Source of the DNA: Schistosoma mansoni
Lineage: Eukaryota > Platyhelminthes > Trematoda > Strigeidida > Schistosomatidae
Assembly (NCBI RefSeq): GCF_000237925.1
Contig: NC_031500.1
Span: 7,437,254-7,501,253 of the forward strand
DNA: 64,000 nt
Direction: 5' to 3'
Every line of letters begins with the position of its first letter. Positions within the stretch are counted from its first letter, which is position 1. The notes under the pieces are model-generated. The model saw nothing but the letters and a program-made list of their open reading frames with translations, was not told the DNA's origin and searched no databases. This document shows, one piece after another, positions 1 through 13,122 of this stretch. The translations under genes were made by a program, and so were the position numbers.

Positions 1-423
1 GTGAGTTACTATCTGACAACAGACCTGGTTAAACTCCACTGGTCAGTACTTCTCAATAGAACTCCAGGAAATATCTCTTGAAGTCAGTCACTTGTGAGAA
101 TATGTTGCTTGAAATTATAACATGAATTACGAATTGTTTGTAAAATAAAATAAAATTATTAACGTTAAATGTTAAGTTGAGTGAGTTTATACGCCTAATG
201 AAATTACAAGATTATCAGAATCAATATGAATAACATAGAATGAGAGTGAGAAAAGATGTTAGAGTAGTTAAGAAATCCGAATAAATGTTTAATGGTAGAC
301 TACTACTTCTTTTGGTTTATTAATTTAAATGTATCACTGTTGAACGTATGGATTTTTCATACAGTTAAAAGAATTATAACTATATACAATTTGTTTAAAA
401 AAATATTATTTTTCATTTGTTAG
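1..423 (+). other. Intron, probably complete, of the lin-28-like gene
   Basis: The window opens with GTGAGT, a consensus 5' splice donor, and a TTTGTTAG acceptor lies at 416-423 just before the zinc-knuckle exon. The stretch between is AT-rich and has no long reading frame. The simplest reading is that the upstream exon ends exactly at the base before the window. If so, the cold-shock-domain part of the gene lies outside. Confidence 0.6.
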
Positions 424-769
424 CTGTTATAATTGTGGACAATACGCTTCACATAAAGCTGCCACATGTCCGTATGAACCTATGCGACGACGTTGTTATC
501 GATGTCGTGATCCAAATCATTTAATAGCTCAATGTCCCTTATTACATTCACTTACACCGCATTCTTATTTACTACCTGGACCGTCAACTTTGCAAGTACC
601 CCCGCAATTTCCAGAACCACGTTCACGCGTACCACAATCATCTTTAGAGACAGTACAAAGACAGTTGCCTCAACAAACCCAACAGCCATTCATGCAATAT
701 TATTTCCCGCCAGGGTTTCGTTATGATGATGATGATGATGACGATGAACATGGTGACTTTAGGGAGTAA
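424..769 (+). CDS. lin-28: Last exon of a Lin-28-like RNA-binding protein (paired CCHC zinc knuckles), partial
   Basis: The exon begins at 424 after a TTAG acceptor. Its first base completes a codon and the frame runs open to a TAA at 767-769. It encodes two CCHC knuckles in tandem: the first is Cys-X2-Cys-X5-His-X4-Cys, the second Cys-X2-Cys-X4-His-X4-Cys (CYRCRDPNHLIAQC) followed by Pro-Leu. The eight-residue linker between them matches Lin-28, whose second knuckle also ends in a CPL motif. In other animals Lin-28 binds let-7 precursors through these knuckles and blocks their maturation, with a cold-shock domain upstream. That domain is not in the window. The tail is rich in Gln and Pro and ends in a run of seven Asp. 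The first knuckle has one residue more than usual between Cys2 and His. A CNBP/Gis2-type knuckle protein is the alternative, but the pair-only layout and linker favour Lin-28. Confidence 0.72.
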
Positions 770-1419
770 CTGACAATCATTTCATTATTCAAAATATATT
801 TCTGTGATATACAAGCAGGGAAAAAAACAAACAATGTCAAGTAATAAAACTAGAATGAAAAATGACTGTTAAGATCATTTGAATTATTTGATATTCGCTT
901 ATAACTTAGTAGTTTTTTGACTAGGTGTATTAATCTATCTTTCCTTGTTATCCATTTGTTTTGTAGGAATGTTTTTTTTTAAAAAATTTACAGGCAATGC
1001 ATTTTGTTTCAGTGATATCATTATTATTAATGATAATATTATTATTATTATTATTATCACTAATTTTAAACGTTCAGTAAAATGACATTTAACAAAAACA
1101 TCATTTTCTGCCTTTATCTCTTGGTTTCATCCTTGTGGATTAAGTTTCTTTTACAGTCTGTCTATCCCTGTCATATATACACACTTACATACACGCACAC
1201 ATACTTACATACATACACACATACTTACATATATAAATGTATACAGAAGAGAAATTTTTTTTCACTTTTTTTAGGAAACATCTTAAAATAGGCGTTTTCA
1301 ATTAATTAAGCAATTTAATAGAGAATTTGATATTTCATTCATCTTTCTATAGATTGTTTCCTTTTTCTCTACCTAGAATAATAAAGTAATCAATCGTTTT
1401 ACTTATATTCATGGGAAAC

Positions 1420-1453
<34 letters not shown>

Positions 1454-2800
1454 TTTGATGGGTACTTCGTATAGTTACTACATTAAAAGGATACATGGAT
1501 ACATGGATAGATTCAGTATATTAAAATGATCATAACAACTAATAAATGAAAGTGAACTGTAAGTACTGGAAGATACTATTTCTTTTTTTGAATAGAAAAT
1601 GAGCTTTATTAAAAGTTTTCTCATGTATACACTTATTATTATAAATTGCTTTTTATACTACTATCATACTTTTCATACTACTCAAATTGATCAATAGATC
1701 TATGTATGTTATGGTAAAATTTTTTTAATTGTCTACCTACTTTTAGTATTATTTGTTAATAATTATTTCTTTACTAATGTAACCAGTATTATTACAATAT
1801 GATTGTTCAGATCTTATTGTTATGTTTGTGGTTAGCCACTTTCATTACTTGGAACATGTTGGTTAATCTGTAAATGAAGTTGTGGAAGAATAGGATTTTT
1901 TTTCTTTTCTATTATTAATAATTTCTATGGTTGTTTGAATTGGGATTTTCTAACCTTTCCTTTTTATTAGAGAAAAAAAATACATTTCGCCTATTTTCTA
2001 TGACAAAAATAAAATGGGATCTAGGAATATGTTTCATGTTAGCAGCTGCTTACATCACTACTAATGAGTAGTTGTGTTTTATTTTTTTCAAACTACTCAT
2101 ATGTCTACGCTAAATTACTGTGGTGAATTGTTTATATGAAAATTTGTTTATGTTCTGATCATTGTGTTTTCCATTTTACTTTGATGTGTTTATTTTATTG
2201 TTTTGTCTCACATACGCACACAAAATTTAACATTTTTTCGTAATTACTCGTAATGATTGCTGGCACAAACGATACTTTTTACTTTTCTAAGGAGCTGGTC
2301 TCTCCTTATATTTTTCTTTTCATTTAATATGTCACTGTTTGTTTTTGTGATGGGCTTCACTTTTCAATTATTATTGTTATTATTATTACTTTTATTAACT
2401 TTTGTGATAGCTCAGTTAAAATTATTAGGTTCTAAAATAAAAACTAACTGCCTCTGATTCATTTTGCTTTAGGTTGTCATGGTGACTGCTTGACAGTTTC
2501 AGCACCTAGCACTACCACTTATTCAAGCACATAAGCACACCTGAACAAAATTTAGGGCATTATAGCTTTCTTAAAACTTCCATTAGTAGAAGACGATATT
2601 ATTATTATTTTCTGTGTTGGTAGCATGTAGAATGAATTTTAAGGTTTATATTCCGTGTTGAGTATTTTGAAAATACCAATGGAAAACAATACAATGTCAA
2701 CTTCTTTTCCCCATACGCTCATTCGGAATTAATGTATTTTACCTTGATAATATTTATTTTGTCTTTCACATTTATATTTGAGCACTTCCACTAAATCCAA
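770..2800. other. 3' flank/UTR of the lin-28-like gene and AT-rich intergenic DNA
   Basis: No further coding exon is visible. The stretch holds ATT/TTA microsatellites at about 1018-1058, 1420-1450 and 2370-2400. A degenerate acacayactta minisatellite-like run lies at about 1170-1230. AATAAA-type signals (for example near 1378) could serve as polyadenylation sites, but none is clearly favoured. Confidence 0.5.
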
Positions 2801-2805
2801 GTTCA

Positions 2806-3215
2806 CAATGATATAGGAGAAGAAATTTACAGAATGTTTCCTCGTCTCCTTCAGAGAGTGAAACTGTTAGATGCAGTAATTGTAGCTGGTGATTTTAATA
2901 CCCAAGAAAGTAGTCTACGTCAAGTTGAAAGACACATATAGGGATCTTTCCTTGTCCTAGCCCTAGGAATAGGTAATGTTGGCCATTTGTTGTAACTATA
3001 TACAGAGAACAGTTTAATTCTTGAAAGTAATAATTTTAATCATAATGAGAGACATCTTACAAGGTGATATCGATACAAATAAAATTTATCGTTATCAGGC
3101 ATCGTTGGAAATGTCGACATTCTTAATTTCTGGAGCATATGTCCGAACTCCAATCATATTTTATTTAGAGCTTATATGTTCCTATATATCACTGGGTGTA
3201 AATGAGTTGTAACGA
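2806..3215 (+). mobile_element. Degraded LINE endonuclease-domain fragment
   Basis: Broken frames read VIVAGDFNT at about 2878-2905, the catalytic GDFN motif of the apurinic-type endonuclease of non-LTR retrotransposons. Further on are NNFNHNERHLT (about 3027-3060), then a 'GIVGNVDILNFWS' stretch and 'YVRTP', which follow the order of the C-terminal half of the same domain. Stops and frameshifts interrupt it and neither end is defined. The clade is uncertain; CR1-like or RTE are both possible. Confidence 0.6.
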
Positions 3216-3239
3216 GAAAAACTTTTGGAGTTTAGCTTG

Positions 3240-4610
3240 AATGTGAAAATTTTTAATAATGGATTTGGGGAAGAATAAGTAAACTAATCTACCGATTCCA
3301 AATCGGAATTTCGATTTAAGAAGAAACTTACAACAACAATTGAGTAGCTGCATAGGTAACAGTGATATCTGTCACTAATCTAAACCAAAATTTGAAGAGC
3401 GACAATTGCACTCCTGTTTACTTATTATTACCTTTTGAAAAACTTGATTTTTGTTTGAGGTAAATCTCCATTAGTCAACTTTTAATTCCAAAACTTGTGG
3501 ATATCATTTCTACGTGATCTCCATGTTTTCTTACACAAAAGATAAAACCATATCCCATAAGTCAGATAGCTAACACAGCTCAGTAATCTAGTTACTGATG
3601 CTTTAGCGTTCATAGAGATGAACGTTTAATTCTAGCTCCATCAACAGTTCCTAAAATAAAGGTACATGTGACATACGAATATGGTATTAGATGAAACTTC
3701 CGACTTTAAATCACTTCTGTCTTTCATGAAAATGTATCGGTAATTATGTTTGCATCATTTAACATAATAATAATTTGATATTGATTTAGTTTATGTTACA
3801 ATTCAATCTTTATTTCTATCCATTAATTAAGGTAGAATTTTTTCATTGATAATGGAGTATTTTGATATCATCTATTAGAAGTCTACTCTTTAAGTAGTAG
3901 TTAATTAACTGATCAATATTTACATAGTAGTATAATGAGTTTGAATGAAAAGTATATAAAAGCAAATTTTTTAGATAGTTGACTAATGGATTAGATTGGA
4001 ACTATTGAATTCATTTTTACTTGATTAAATCTTTACTATTTTTTAGTCTAAGGAATGAAAGACGATTTAATTGTGCATTGGTAGAATGTAATTCAGTTAT
4101 CTATAACTCACTTATAACCATTAGGATACAATTTTGAATTCTGCATGATGGAGTTAACACAACATGATGATGTAGAACTTAGTATATAAATCTATACACA
4201 ATAACTGAGTTAAAGTGATTTTAAATATTCATCTTTATTGGATATTTGTATAATGTTAGTCTTTACTTTTGATGATGTTTAGTCTGTGACGAATACAATC
4301 TACTAAGTAAACCAATCTCCAAAATTATCCTTTACCAATGCTGTAATCGTGTATTTGCTAGTGAGTTGCTATGAGGTGAGTTCTTGAATTTGTGATGGGA
4401 AGTCGTGACCGGTGAAGTGCAGACATGTCAGGCACGAAATAGTCATTACCAATGCCTCTGGATGATCTCCAGATTATATCATATTATATATCCTTCATAA
4501 GACGGGTACATGTTTGAAGTTTATTTTATTGAACATTCCAGCATTTAACTAAGTGCTGGAATTAAGTGATGTACTGAGTAAGCGTTCTTCAACCAATATG
4601 AAAGGGATCC
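3240..4610. other. AT-rich stretch with no recognised feature
   Basis: I see no exon, RNA gene or recognisable repeat here, only AT-rich sequence. A slightly more GC-rich patch at about 4330-4480 may be an old repeat remnant that I cannot name. Confidence 0.5.
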
Positions 4611-4614
4611 GAAG

Positions 4615-4715
4615 TGCATTTGTATGAAATAAAGAAAGTGGGTTGGAGAAAGCTGGTCGGCGGCCTATGCTCCATTAAGAGTAACAGACGAAAGTAAGTA
4701 ATGCAGATAACACAA
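4615..4715 (+). mobile_element. RTE LINE 3'-end fragment
   Basis: The sequence from about 4636 (gggttggagaaagctggt...) through GGCCTATGCTCC and AAGTAAGTAA matches the 3' terminus seen in the LINE copies ending near 29785 and 51249. That terminus encodes the end of the LINE protein, then a GTAAGTAAG tail. Only about 100 bases remain, so this is a 5'-truncated relic. Confidence 0.6.
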
Positions 4716-5604
4716 TGTGTTAAATCCTTACGATGAATCAGAGGTAAGTACATGAAATTATTATATAAAAGGATTGTAGGAATGTCTGATTAACGATTAT
4801 TCAAGTTTGTATAAGTATTATATTAGCATTTATTGACTGGCCTCAACTATCATGTTATGCAGGTAAAGACAAACAATAGAAAACTGCAGTTTTCGTTTTT
4901 TTTAGCTTGTTGTTACTTACTAACACTATGTAAAGTTCTGTCACAGATTTCTCAATGTCACAGCCAGAGACAATTACCAGTTAACTGTTTATCTTTAGTT
5001 GGATCAATTTGATGATTAACAATCAGATAGCGTATGACTAACACTAGATTGTTCAAATGTTTAGGCAACCTTTTTCCTTCAACTGTGATAATATAACAAT
5101 TAAAATAACATTTTTAAAATTTATTTTAACCAAATAATTGTGAATGCTAACTGTTTGTACCCACATAGTAACATAAAAAGGGGGTACAAATTATTTGTAT
5201 AACTAAATACTTTGGAACTCAATTAAAAACTTTACAGTTCTTGACATATTCTTTTTTTGGCAAAACCAAAAACAGAGAAATTGAGATCCAATTAATGATG
5301 ATTGCCAAAAATAGTTGTAGCAGCTAAACAGATAGAAAACTTAAATAAGAAAGGATGATACCATGTAGTAAGAATATTTTTAAAAAATATATTCTGTGTA
5401 ATTACAATGGTAATGTGTATTAACGAGATATTTTTATTATTGCATAATTGATGAACAGAATTCTTTACTGTAACAAAATTTGTACTATTGGACAGAGTGA
5501 GTGATTGTTATTATTTTCTTTAATCAATATTACATTTAAGATTGGGTTGATGGATGAGGAATATATATATGTGCGCATGTTCAATGTATCCATTTTGAAA
5601 AGAA

Positions 5605-5890
5605 TTATTATTATTATTAGCTTTATTCAATATTATATTTTTGGTACAATATAGAATTCTCAGCATAAAGTACTTCAACAAGTTTCTCCTTCCTGACGAT
5701 AAATATTGAGTGACCGCCAGTTAGAAGTTAGCAGTCCAGTCAATTGACATCTGGATAACATACATTCTTCTCGCAGCATATTGCCAGCAACCACGATATC
5801 TCTGATTAGGCCTTCTGTAACCTTTACAACGAAGGTCTTACGCTTTTCAGAAACGCACCTGAATAGGTTGTTCGATTAATAGCCATAATG
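5605..5890 (-). mobile_element. LINE 3' end with (AAT)n tail, probably CR1-like
   Basis: Read on the minus strand this is an open stretch (LRE.CMLSRCQLTGLLTSN and onward) ending at a stop. A short untranslated end with AATATAATATTGAATAAAGC follows, then an (AAT)n tail at about 5608-5625. A 3' microsatellite tail of this kind is typical of CR1-clade non-LTR elements. The 5' part is absent, as in most LINE insertions. Clade assignment is from memory of schistosome elements and is tentative. Confidence 0.5.
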
Positions 5891-6485
5891 ATGTATTAAA
5901 ACAAACGAAATTAGATAAGTTGTTGAAATATCTAGATGACAGGAACAGGTAGCCCAGATGTTTAAACAGGCCACCAATATTAGCGAAATCTTATTAAGAG
6001 AGAAAAGTGCATATAACTATGTAAATAAACTGTGTGTTGTTTTTTTTATTCTATAAACTCAAAGACACAGAAGGAAAAAACAAAAAAAACAAACAAACTT
6101 TTGTACATTTTTTAAAAAATTAATTAAGTAATATAATCAATATTGATTTGGAATTTAATATTTTTCTTTTATCTGTTCAATAAATGATAATGAAGCATGT
6201 CAACTATTTTGTTTTTATAAAATTAATCAATATTTTCAAATGATACACAACATGTAAACTGATATTTCATTCAAATAAAAATGAGCAATTGTTTAAGCCT
6301 ATTATTTTTTGATAATAATAACCTTGACAACAAATTTAAAATTTGCCTGATAAATTGATTATTCAATTTAAATAAGAAATGAATTATTTTATTCATTTAA
6401 AAAATACACACATACATATATATATTAACGAAGAGAGAGAAGAAAGGAAAGTTTGAAAAGAAAAACGGGTAATTAAAATCTTTAA
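5891..6485. other. AT-rich DNA downstream of the four-helix membrane gene
   Basis: No coding sequence is seen. Since the membrane gene ends at 6486 on the minus strand, this stretch would hold its 3' UTR. ATTTTA/AATAAA-like words are abundant, so no single polyadenylation signal stands out. Confidence 0.4.
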
Positions 6486-6632
6486 TTAAATCATTGTTTT
6501 AGAATTTTCAAAAGTCATTAATTGTGTAAGAATAAGCCATATGATTGAAGCAATAAAAAAGACAAATGATGATATCCAACTGACTAGTACAGGCCAAAGT
6601 GGATGAACACTGATAATATCTGGATTATATAA
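6486..6632 (-). CDS. Last exon of claudin/stargazin-like four-helix membrane protein (fourth helix)
   Basis: On the minus strand a pyrimidine-rich acceptor (ATTCTTTTCATAG) ends at 6633. The exon then reads open for 48 codons to a TAA at 6486-6488. The product, LYNPDIISVHPLWPVLVSWI and onward, contains one strongly hydrophobic helix (about residues 14-34 of the exon). A short polar tail ENSKTMI ends the protein. In the claudin/PMP22/stargazin fold the fourth helix sits here and often begins with an aromatic-rich motif after the second loop, as seen. The reading phase (0) agrees with the donor of the exon at 7586-7735. A second possible acceptor at 6610 would give a different phase. Confidence 0.65.
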   Translation of the reverse strand, partial: LYNPDIISVHPLWPVLVSWISSFVFFIASIIWLILTQLMTFENSKTMI

Positions 6633-7585
6633 CTATGAAAAGAATATGAAAAATTATAAATAAACTATTCAATAATTATATTTCTAACTAGAAATAATTA
6701 TAATCAAAAAGAATCTAAGGACTATGAACAGATTAGGGTTGAAATGGTAGAATTTAAACTGGACATAAGACATTTTCGAACTTTGATACCGTTAATAAAT
6801 TCATTATATACTAAAAGATAAGTTGTGTTACTGATTGAAGACTATGATGTACATTTTCTTAAACTTGAAATTATACAACTACTTTCTTTCTGAACTCTTT
6901 TTGATGTATGTTAATCAATAATATTAGTCTATTGGTTAACATACACTAATTGTTGTTAAAAATAATGATATGGATATCTATTACAATGAAACAATCAAAT
7001 GTATAATATCATGAATTGATTCACTCATAACACAGTGAATTTTCGACGGAGAGATTTTTTTTCCAGCTATTCAGGAATATTTCAAGCTGTATGCATGAAA
7101 ATCCATAAATGGAATAAGTGAATAACTGACTTATATTTATAGCTTGTATGACCTACTAGAAAAAAGATATTTTCTAATAACAAGTGATATTGTATATATA
7201 CTGAACTTGAATATCAAAGAGTGAAGTAGAACACGGATATAACCATTAGTTGAATCATTAAATAGCGTTAAAAAGCATGATTTTAATTCAAAAATTAATT
7301 TAATTGTTGTCTAGCACTTAGGACTTCTTCTAAGAAGATGCATAACTCAACAAAGTTGTGTACTTTCATTTGGTTTATTAATAACAAGAATCAATGTGGT
7401 TGTTTTTATTTAAAATATCCCATATCTATCGGCTTTAACAAACACTTTCATAAAACTTCAGGTTACATTTACAGCATGATGTTTGCAAACGTGGTAGAAT
7501 TAGTAAATAAACCTCTATTATTTTGCGCATAAAATTATGTATATATGTTTCGATGATGTTTAGAAGTCTATAATGTACAACTTAC
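6633..7585 (-). other. Intron of the four-helix membrane gene
   Basis: It is bounded on the minus strand by GTAAGT at 7585 and CATAG at 6633. It is AT-rich, with no recognised element. Confidence 0.5.
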
Positions 7586-7735
7586 TGTTCGAGGTATTTG
7601 TGATATTGGATAGCATGGACCCCATTCGTACTCAAGACGATTCAATTTTGTATGATGTATGCAATTTGCAAAAATAATGAAGACACCTGCAATATTATAT
7701 AAAATGATAGATGATGCAATATTGAATGACAATAT
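7586..7735 (-). CDS. Internal exon of claudin/stargazin-like membrane protein (third helix and second loop)
   Basis: On the minus strand this reads 50 codons, open throughout, ending at a strong GTAAGT donor. The translation starts ILSFNIASSIILYNIAGVFI, a membrane helix, then a polar loop with YEWGPCYP. The 'helix ending ...GVFI-F, then a charged loop with a Trp-Gly' pattern resembles helix 3 and loop 2 of the stargazin/CACNG group. Two acceptors are possible. One ends at 7736 (AAAAAAG, phase 0) and needs a further upstream exon for helix 2. The other ends at 7687 (ATTGCAG, phase needing two bases) and would splice directly to the 15825-15956 exon in frame but shorten the helix. I favour the longer exon, with helix 2 in an unseen small exon. 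Confidence 0.6.
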
Positions 7736-8034
7736 CTTTTTTAAAAATAAGTACATATTCGATCAAATGAATACTCTTGACATGAAGAACCTTGGTTTGA
7801 CCTTTCGTATGAAATCTTATGAGCACTACTAATGCAGAGTCACAGACTAAGAAGGAACAGTTATCCTGTTTTCTCTGGTTTTCATTTATTCCACACTTGT
7901 TTCTAGAATATGATGAAAACTGACATATCCGAGTGAAGATTAAACTACGAGTAACTCCTGGGAACTATTTATGGACTAATACTATAAGTATATTCTTTTT
8001 GTATAACTATTGAGTAATTAGATTGTGTATATCT

Positions 8035-8350
8035 GTATTCATCTGATTATAAGCTTCATTTTGACCTATGGATTATTATTATACGATTTACTGTTCTTAA
8101 ATTATGTTCACTTTATTAATTACTGCCTCCCACGTTCACAGCCACTTTTCGGCTTGATCTTGTCTAAATGTTATCTCCTATTTAATGGTGTGATGAGGTC
8201 TGGTATATAAACCAAGTATGCTTGAAATAAATGATTCGCATATTGGGAGCTGTTATTGGTGTTCTAGACTCAACTGGAAGAGATAGGTGGACAGAGGACC
8301 AATAAGGACGCTAGGTTGCCCATACCGGTCGAACGTCATTGGTCTGGCAC
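8035..8350 (+). repeat. Dispersed LTR-like repeat, copy A
   Basis: It shares a long co-linear similarity with 20825-21140. Common landmarks are TTTTGACCTATG, a TTATTATACGATTTAC block, GTTCACAGCCAC, a TATATAAACC box and GAAATAAATGATTC, followed by a moderately GC-rich 3' part. A TATA-like box shortly before an AATAAA signal is what an LTR usually shows, so this is probably a fossil solo LTR. No internal region could be tied to it. It is old, judging by many differences between copies. Confidence 0.45.
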
Positions 8351-11310
8351 AGTACTAAGATTGAATAAGTCGTATTTCGATTGGCGAATAAATCATGTGA
8401 AAAACAACGGTGTTAAAGTCACAACAGAAACTAGATTTAAAGTGAATGGACCTCCACAAACCACTTTGGAATGCGTAAATATTGACTACATTTTTGGGTT
8501 ACACTCATTAGCAAGTTTGATGCCGTCCTTCATTACAGACGAAAGTGAATATTCATTGTGGAGGAATACTCTTCAAGTTTTGATTTCATTGGTCATCTAG
8601 TGATTCATAAAGACACAGCATATTAACTTAAAATGTTTCAGATGAATTTGATGTGTTAATGTCTTCAACTATGTTTTTCTACAGATAAATAGTTTGTCTT
8701 TCCTAGTAGCCTTTCAATAATTTGATTTCTATAAGTGACGATCATTTAATCGCATTTAATAACTTCCAAGTCCAAGTGTCTTGAAGTATGTTTGTTAAGA
8801 AATCGTCTATCATCAAAGCTTTCACATTTTCCTGATAGAAACCCATTTTCACTCTTTTAAAACCCGTACTCTTACCTCGGATGGAGTCAGTAGTGTCCAC
8901 ATTGCGTGCTTAAATAGGAACGTATATAAAATAGCATAGGTATATATCAGTCACAACGCTTTTATGCTAGATAACATAATTTGTGTAAAATAACACCTCT
9001 AATCGTCATTCCTACGCTTTGAAAGCGAATATTACAGTTTGGTTTGCTAAGAGTTTGAATAAGGACTTTGTGGTCAGTGATATCTCATCTAGCCTTAGTT
9101 CTGAGTTTCGGATCATCAAAGACCATTCCACTGTCATACGTTCGTTGAAACTGCCTTACCTATTCTGTGTTCTCAAATTAAGACTTCTTTCCATTCTGTT
9201 TTGTACACCATTGCTGTTAGTGATATGCGTTTTACTGTCCTTCTTATGAGTGTCATTTATTTCTTATTATTGAAATAATTATGCCACCTTACATTCAAGA
9301 AATAAGTTAAGTACAAAAGACCAAGATGACATAAAATTCTGGAGTGCTACTGATTGAGTAGAATATCCGTGGAGAAATAGTGGTATGAAACTGTAGGCTA
9401 AAAATAATGGTTAAAAAAATTAAATCCCACGATTACCAAATTAAGTTCTTTTGTACAAATATGTTATTGCTCCACTCTTTAAAAGCGAAGCGAATGTCTT
9501 GGAATGAGTACAGTGACGTACAAAAAGTGGGTTACAGTAGGAAAGAGAAAAACAATATGTGGGTCGACTTCATTAGTCAAGATTAGTTTTTTTAAACTGT
9601 AGTAGAGTAAGGTGTAACCTGGTCAAGGTATACTTACTATACCTCAATAAAGTAATTCAATCAGGAATTCTGTACCTAACTCCTTGAGAAATAGCTCATC
9701 TTAAAACGATCATTCAGATAAAATTTCTATTTCTTGTACTACAGATCTGTTCTACTCTGTGTAGGAGTTATATTTTATGCATCCTTGAACATTTTATTGG
9801 ATTTTTTTCATGTTCACGTGTTTGGATTTTCTTTGTCTGTTCTCGGATCGATTGAGAATTTTCTGAATACTTCTATGAAGCTTCGTTGCTTAAATGGTGA
9901 TCTCGTAGTTCTTCTGTTGCTGAAATTTACCCGTAATAAAATATTTATACAACTTTTCCCATTTTGTCTTTTAATATCTGTTTGCTGAAACTGGTTTCGT
10001 AGTAACGTAATTATTTTGAGAAAACACGCAAAATTATGTGGAATCACGCATATTTGGAGTGAGATCCCCAGGTAGTGTATCCATAGCATCTTTATTAGAA
10101 AATTCTAGATAATCAAGTAAACATTCATGAACTATCCTCTGTAATTCGGAGTAATGGCTTAGTACATTTATACGTACATACAATTATTTGCACGTACATA
10201 CACTTTGCATATGTATAAAAGGAAAGAGGCTGTTGCACTTATACGTCTTACTATTACTATGTTTCATAATATTCCTCATCCTTTTCTAATTCTCCCTATT
10301 TTTTCATGTTTACCTATGCCAGTTTCCATTAATATGTTCAGTTTTATACACTTATCTACCTATTTGTTTTCTAACTCTTGTGTTTCTTCCACTCCCTTTT
10401 ATTTTTTTATTTTCATCTCAAAACCTTTACTGTAATTAACAAAATAACTAGTTATGCGACAGCTGTTGATTCCGTAGGTCTAACTGGCTTGAAGAGAACT
10501 AGTCACCTACCCCTAAAATATGCCGACCCTCAAATAATTTTTGAGTTCATCATAACTACTGTAAACAAGCAACCAGACGTTCCCCACAACAGAATACCAA
10601 TGATCTAGACTGGTCCGTGGCATAAAGAGACATGAGCAAGAAAATTAATCACCTTGATGATATCGGATAGGTGTTGAAAGTTTAACTGATATGAGCACAG
10701 TTTCGTTAGCACGGTATTTAAACATCATTACACAACGTGCTCGGATGAGAAATCCTTAAACGAGAATATCTTACTTTCTTTTTTGTCAACAACCAAAGTT
10801 TCAATCCCTGTATAGAGGTGTCGACTAGATTTTGAATTTTATGCAAACAACCCAAAGTTGTTATTCAGATCAATGTAAAAAGTTTTGTATATATATTATT
10901 ACCTACTAGTCATTTCGTTTTATGTACAAATATATACTACAACGTCGACCTCCTGCTGAGTTTATACGAGTGCAATTATTGTATTAATTTAATTAGTAGT
11001 ACTTTTGTAAACTACTGTTCTTGGCTTATTTGAAATCATATACTGTTACTTATTGTCGTTGTTAAGACCCTTAAAGAATACAACGAACTGTCATAATTGG
11101 AAAAGGCTCTATGTATGATCGGTACTCATCAAGTTATAATTTGTTACAAAACACCTAACTGAAACTCTAACTTACTCGGAGATCTAAGCTTCCATTTTTA
11201 ACGCTACCAACCAATATATCCTACAGTAGATCATTTTGTCAATTCTTTTACAGAACATTAACTACAATTCAGAGATTCTAAATCACTATCTGTTATCTAC
11301 TAAACTCCAT

Positions 11311-11346
<36 letters not shown>

Positions 11347-11959
11347 AAATCAGTTTTGCTAAGTGATAAGATAAAAATGTCGTATGATAATCACAATGAA
11401 GAAATTGAAGAAACAGAATACAAATAATTACGAGGAAGTCGAGAAAATTCATGATAATTATGTAGCCCAGAATTTGACGTGTTTACAATACAACTTACCA
11501 GATGTAATATATAATACACCGGTTACCATAGCGGCAGGCACAGCACGAAACAAAGTTGAAAACGCCCCGATCAATACAGATGCTGCAACTGATAGATACA
11601 CTACCACAACACATGAAATAATGTTATTCTGCATTTCTGGAAGATTTTAATGAACAAATATGAAAATTTAAAAGTAGTTTACGACTAATATCGTAAAATT
11701 TTCATTGATGAAGTAAAGGATTTGTGAACATTGTTCGTTTTGTAAAAGACCCTATCTAAAACATGCTATTAAAAATGGTAACTGTCTAGCGTTCTAAAAA
11801 ACATGAGTCAGTTTACATTTTCCAGCTGATATCATTTCAATACGTTCAGATCAGTGGTTCGGTAAGAAATGTGATTTCATTTTCTATCGATATTGATGAA
11901 GCATATGCTGTCATAACACTTTCAGTTAAGGGTTGTGGAGATTGTTGAGTTTTAATTAA

Positions 11960-12045
11960 GGAGTCCCATACTGGGACGATGTTGTCGTCCAGTGCTTCCA
12001 GGTTTTCATTAGTGGTCTAACATTGATCGGTTCATGATCTCAATC
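11960..12045 (+). repeat. Decayed hammerhead-SINE remnant (family B)
   Basis: It has AAGGAGTCCCATACTGGGAC, then GTCGTCCAGTGCTTCCAGG and the TTCATGATCTCAATC tail found in the 50796-51085 copy. The catalytic GAAA is replaced (GATG), so the ribozyme is almost certainly dead. Confidence 0.6.
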
Positions 12046-13122
12046 ATTACATTGTCGTTTTATTGTCAAACGAACGTTTCCCTTCTCTTTGCTATACTCT
12101 TTTTAGTTAGAGTGGCATACGTTTTAATTAATCATTTTGAATATACAATATATGGGGATTTTGGAACCTTAGTAAACTTAATACATGGTCTTAAAACACT
12201 CTTACAGTCTACCTTGAATACTAACTAAAGTTTATTCAGTCAGCCAGTAAAAAAACAGTTTGGAACTTGATACAAATATGTATCTGTGTATGCGCTTAAA
12301 TTCAGTATAACTATTCTCTGGACCCGAAGGTAAGCAATCCTGAAGGTGATCTAGACAATCAGAAAACAGTTATTTTAAATGAATATCTTATAAGGCAAAG
12401 AGAGTAATATTAAACAGAATAAAGTTTTCACATGATAAATTAGCTTTCTTAAGTTTTCCCTAGGTCCTTTTATCTATGAATCTAAGAAAGCATAATACAA
12501 GGGTTCACTCTAATGAATTTAGATCATTTATCTTTGTAAAACAACATATGAACGCATTATTTTTGGCATCCGAACTGTCTTCAAGTCAATGGTTCCCGAG
12601 AGAACATATTTCATTACTACAGGGACAGGATTAGTCATCTTTTTCATTTTTACACCCTTAAAATTACCTAAGGAGAGAGACTATTAATTATATTATAAAG
12701 TACTACTTACCCGTTCTACGTTTACAGTTCTTACATTAGATTCTTTTCTTATTGGCATTTAATACATTTTTACAATGCATCCAGCTGCTCTGAAATTTAA
12801 TTCAAGATTCATCAAGATTCCTGAGCATATTTATCTAAATTACTTGTACCACTGACTGATAGTAACGTGCCCAACTTTCGTTAATGTTACTGCAACCTTC
12901 ACGGAGGTACGTAGGGACTAGTGTAATATCATTTATCTGAGAATCACCTTTAAATCACTGAAAAATGAGTCGACTATTGTTGATTGTATCTCACAGAAAA
13001 AACTTACGTCTGTATATATATATATATATAACCCTTCTACTATCTTAGATACTTATCACAATTTGTTGTCTGAAGCAAAATAACAATCCGTGGATGATAT
13101 CTCATGAAATTTTTATAAAGGT

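Noticed and set aside
1360-1740. let-7 target sites in the lin-28 3' flank
   Set aside because: Two CTACCTA words occur but neither gives a full let-7 seed match.
8316-8600. 94-codon open stretch as a host gene
   Set aside because: It starts inside the LTR-like repeat and matches nothing I know; probably repeat-derived.
9734-10089. Overlapping open frames on both strands suggesting a gene
   Set aside because: No splice context, start or recognised motif. They lie in an intron with no sign of coding bias toward either strand.
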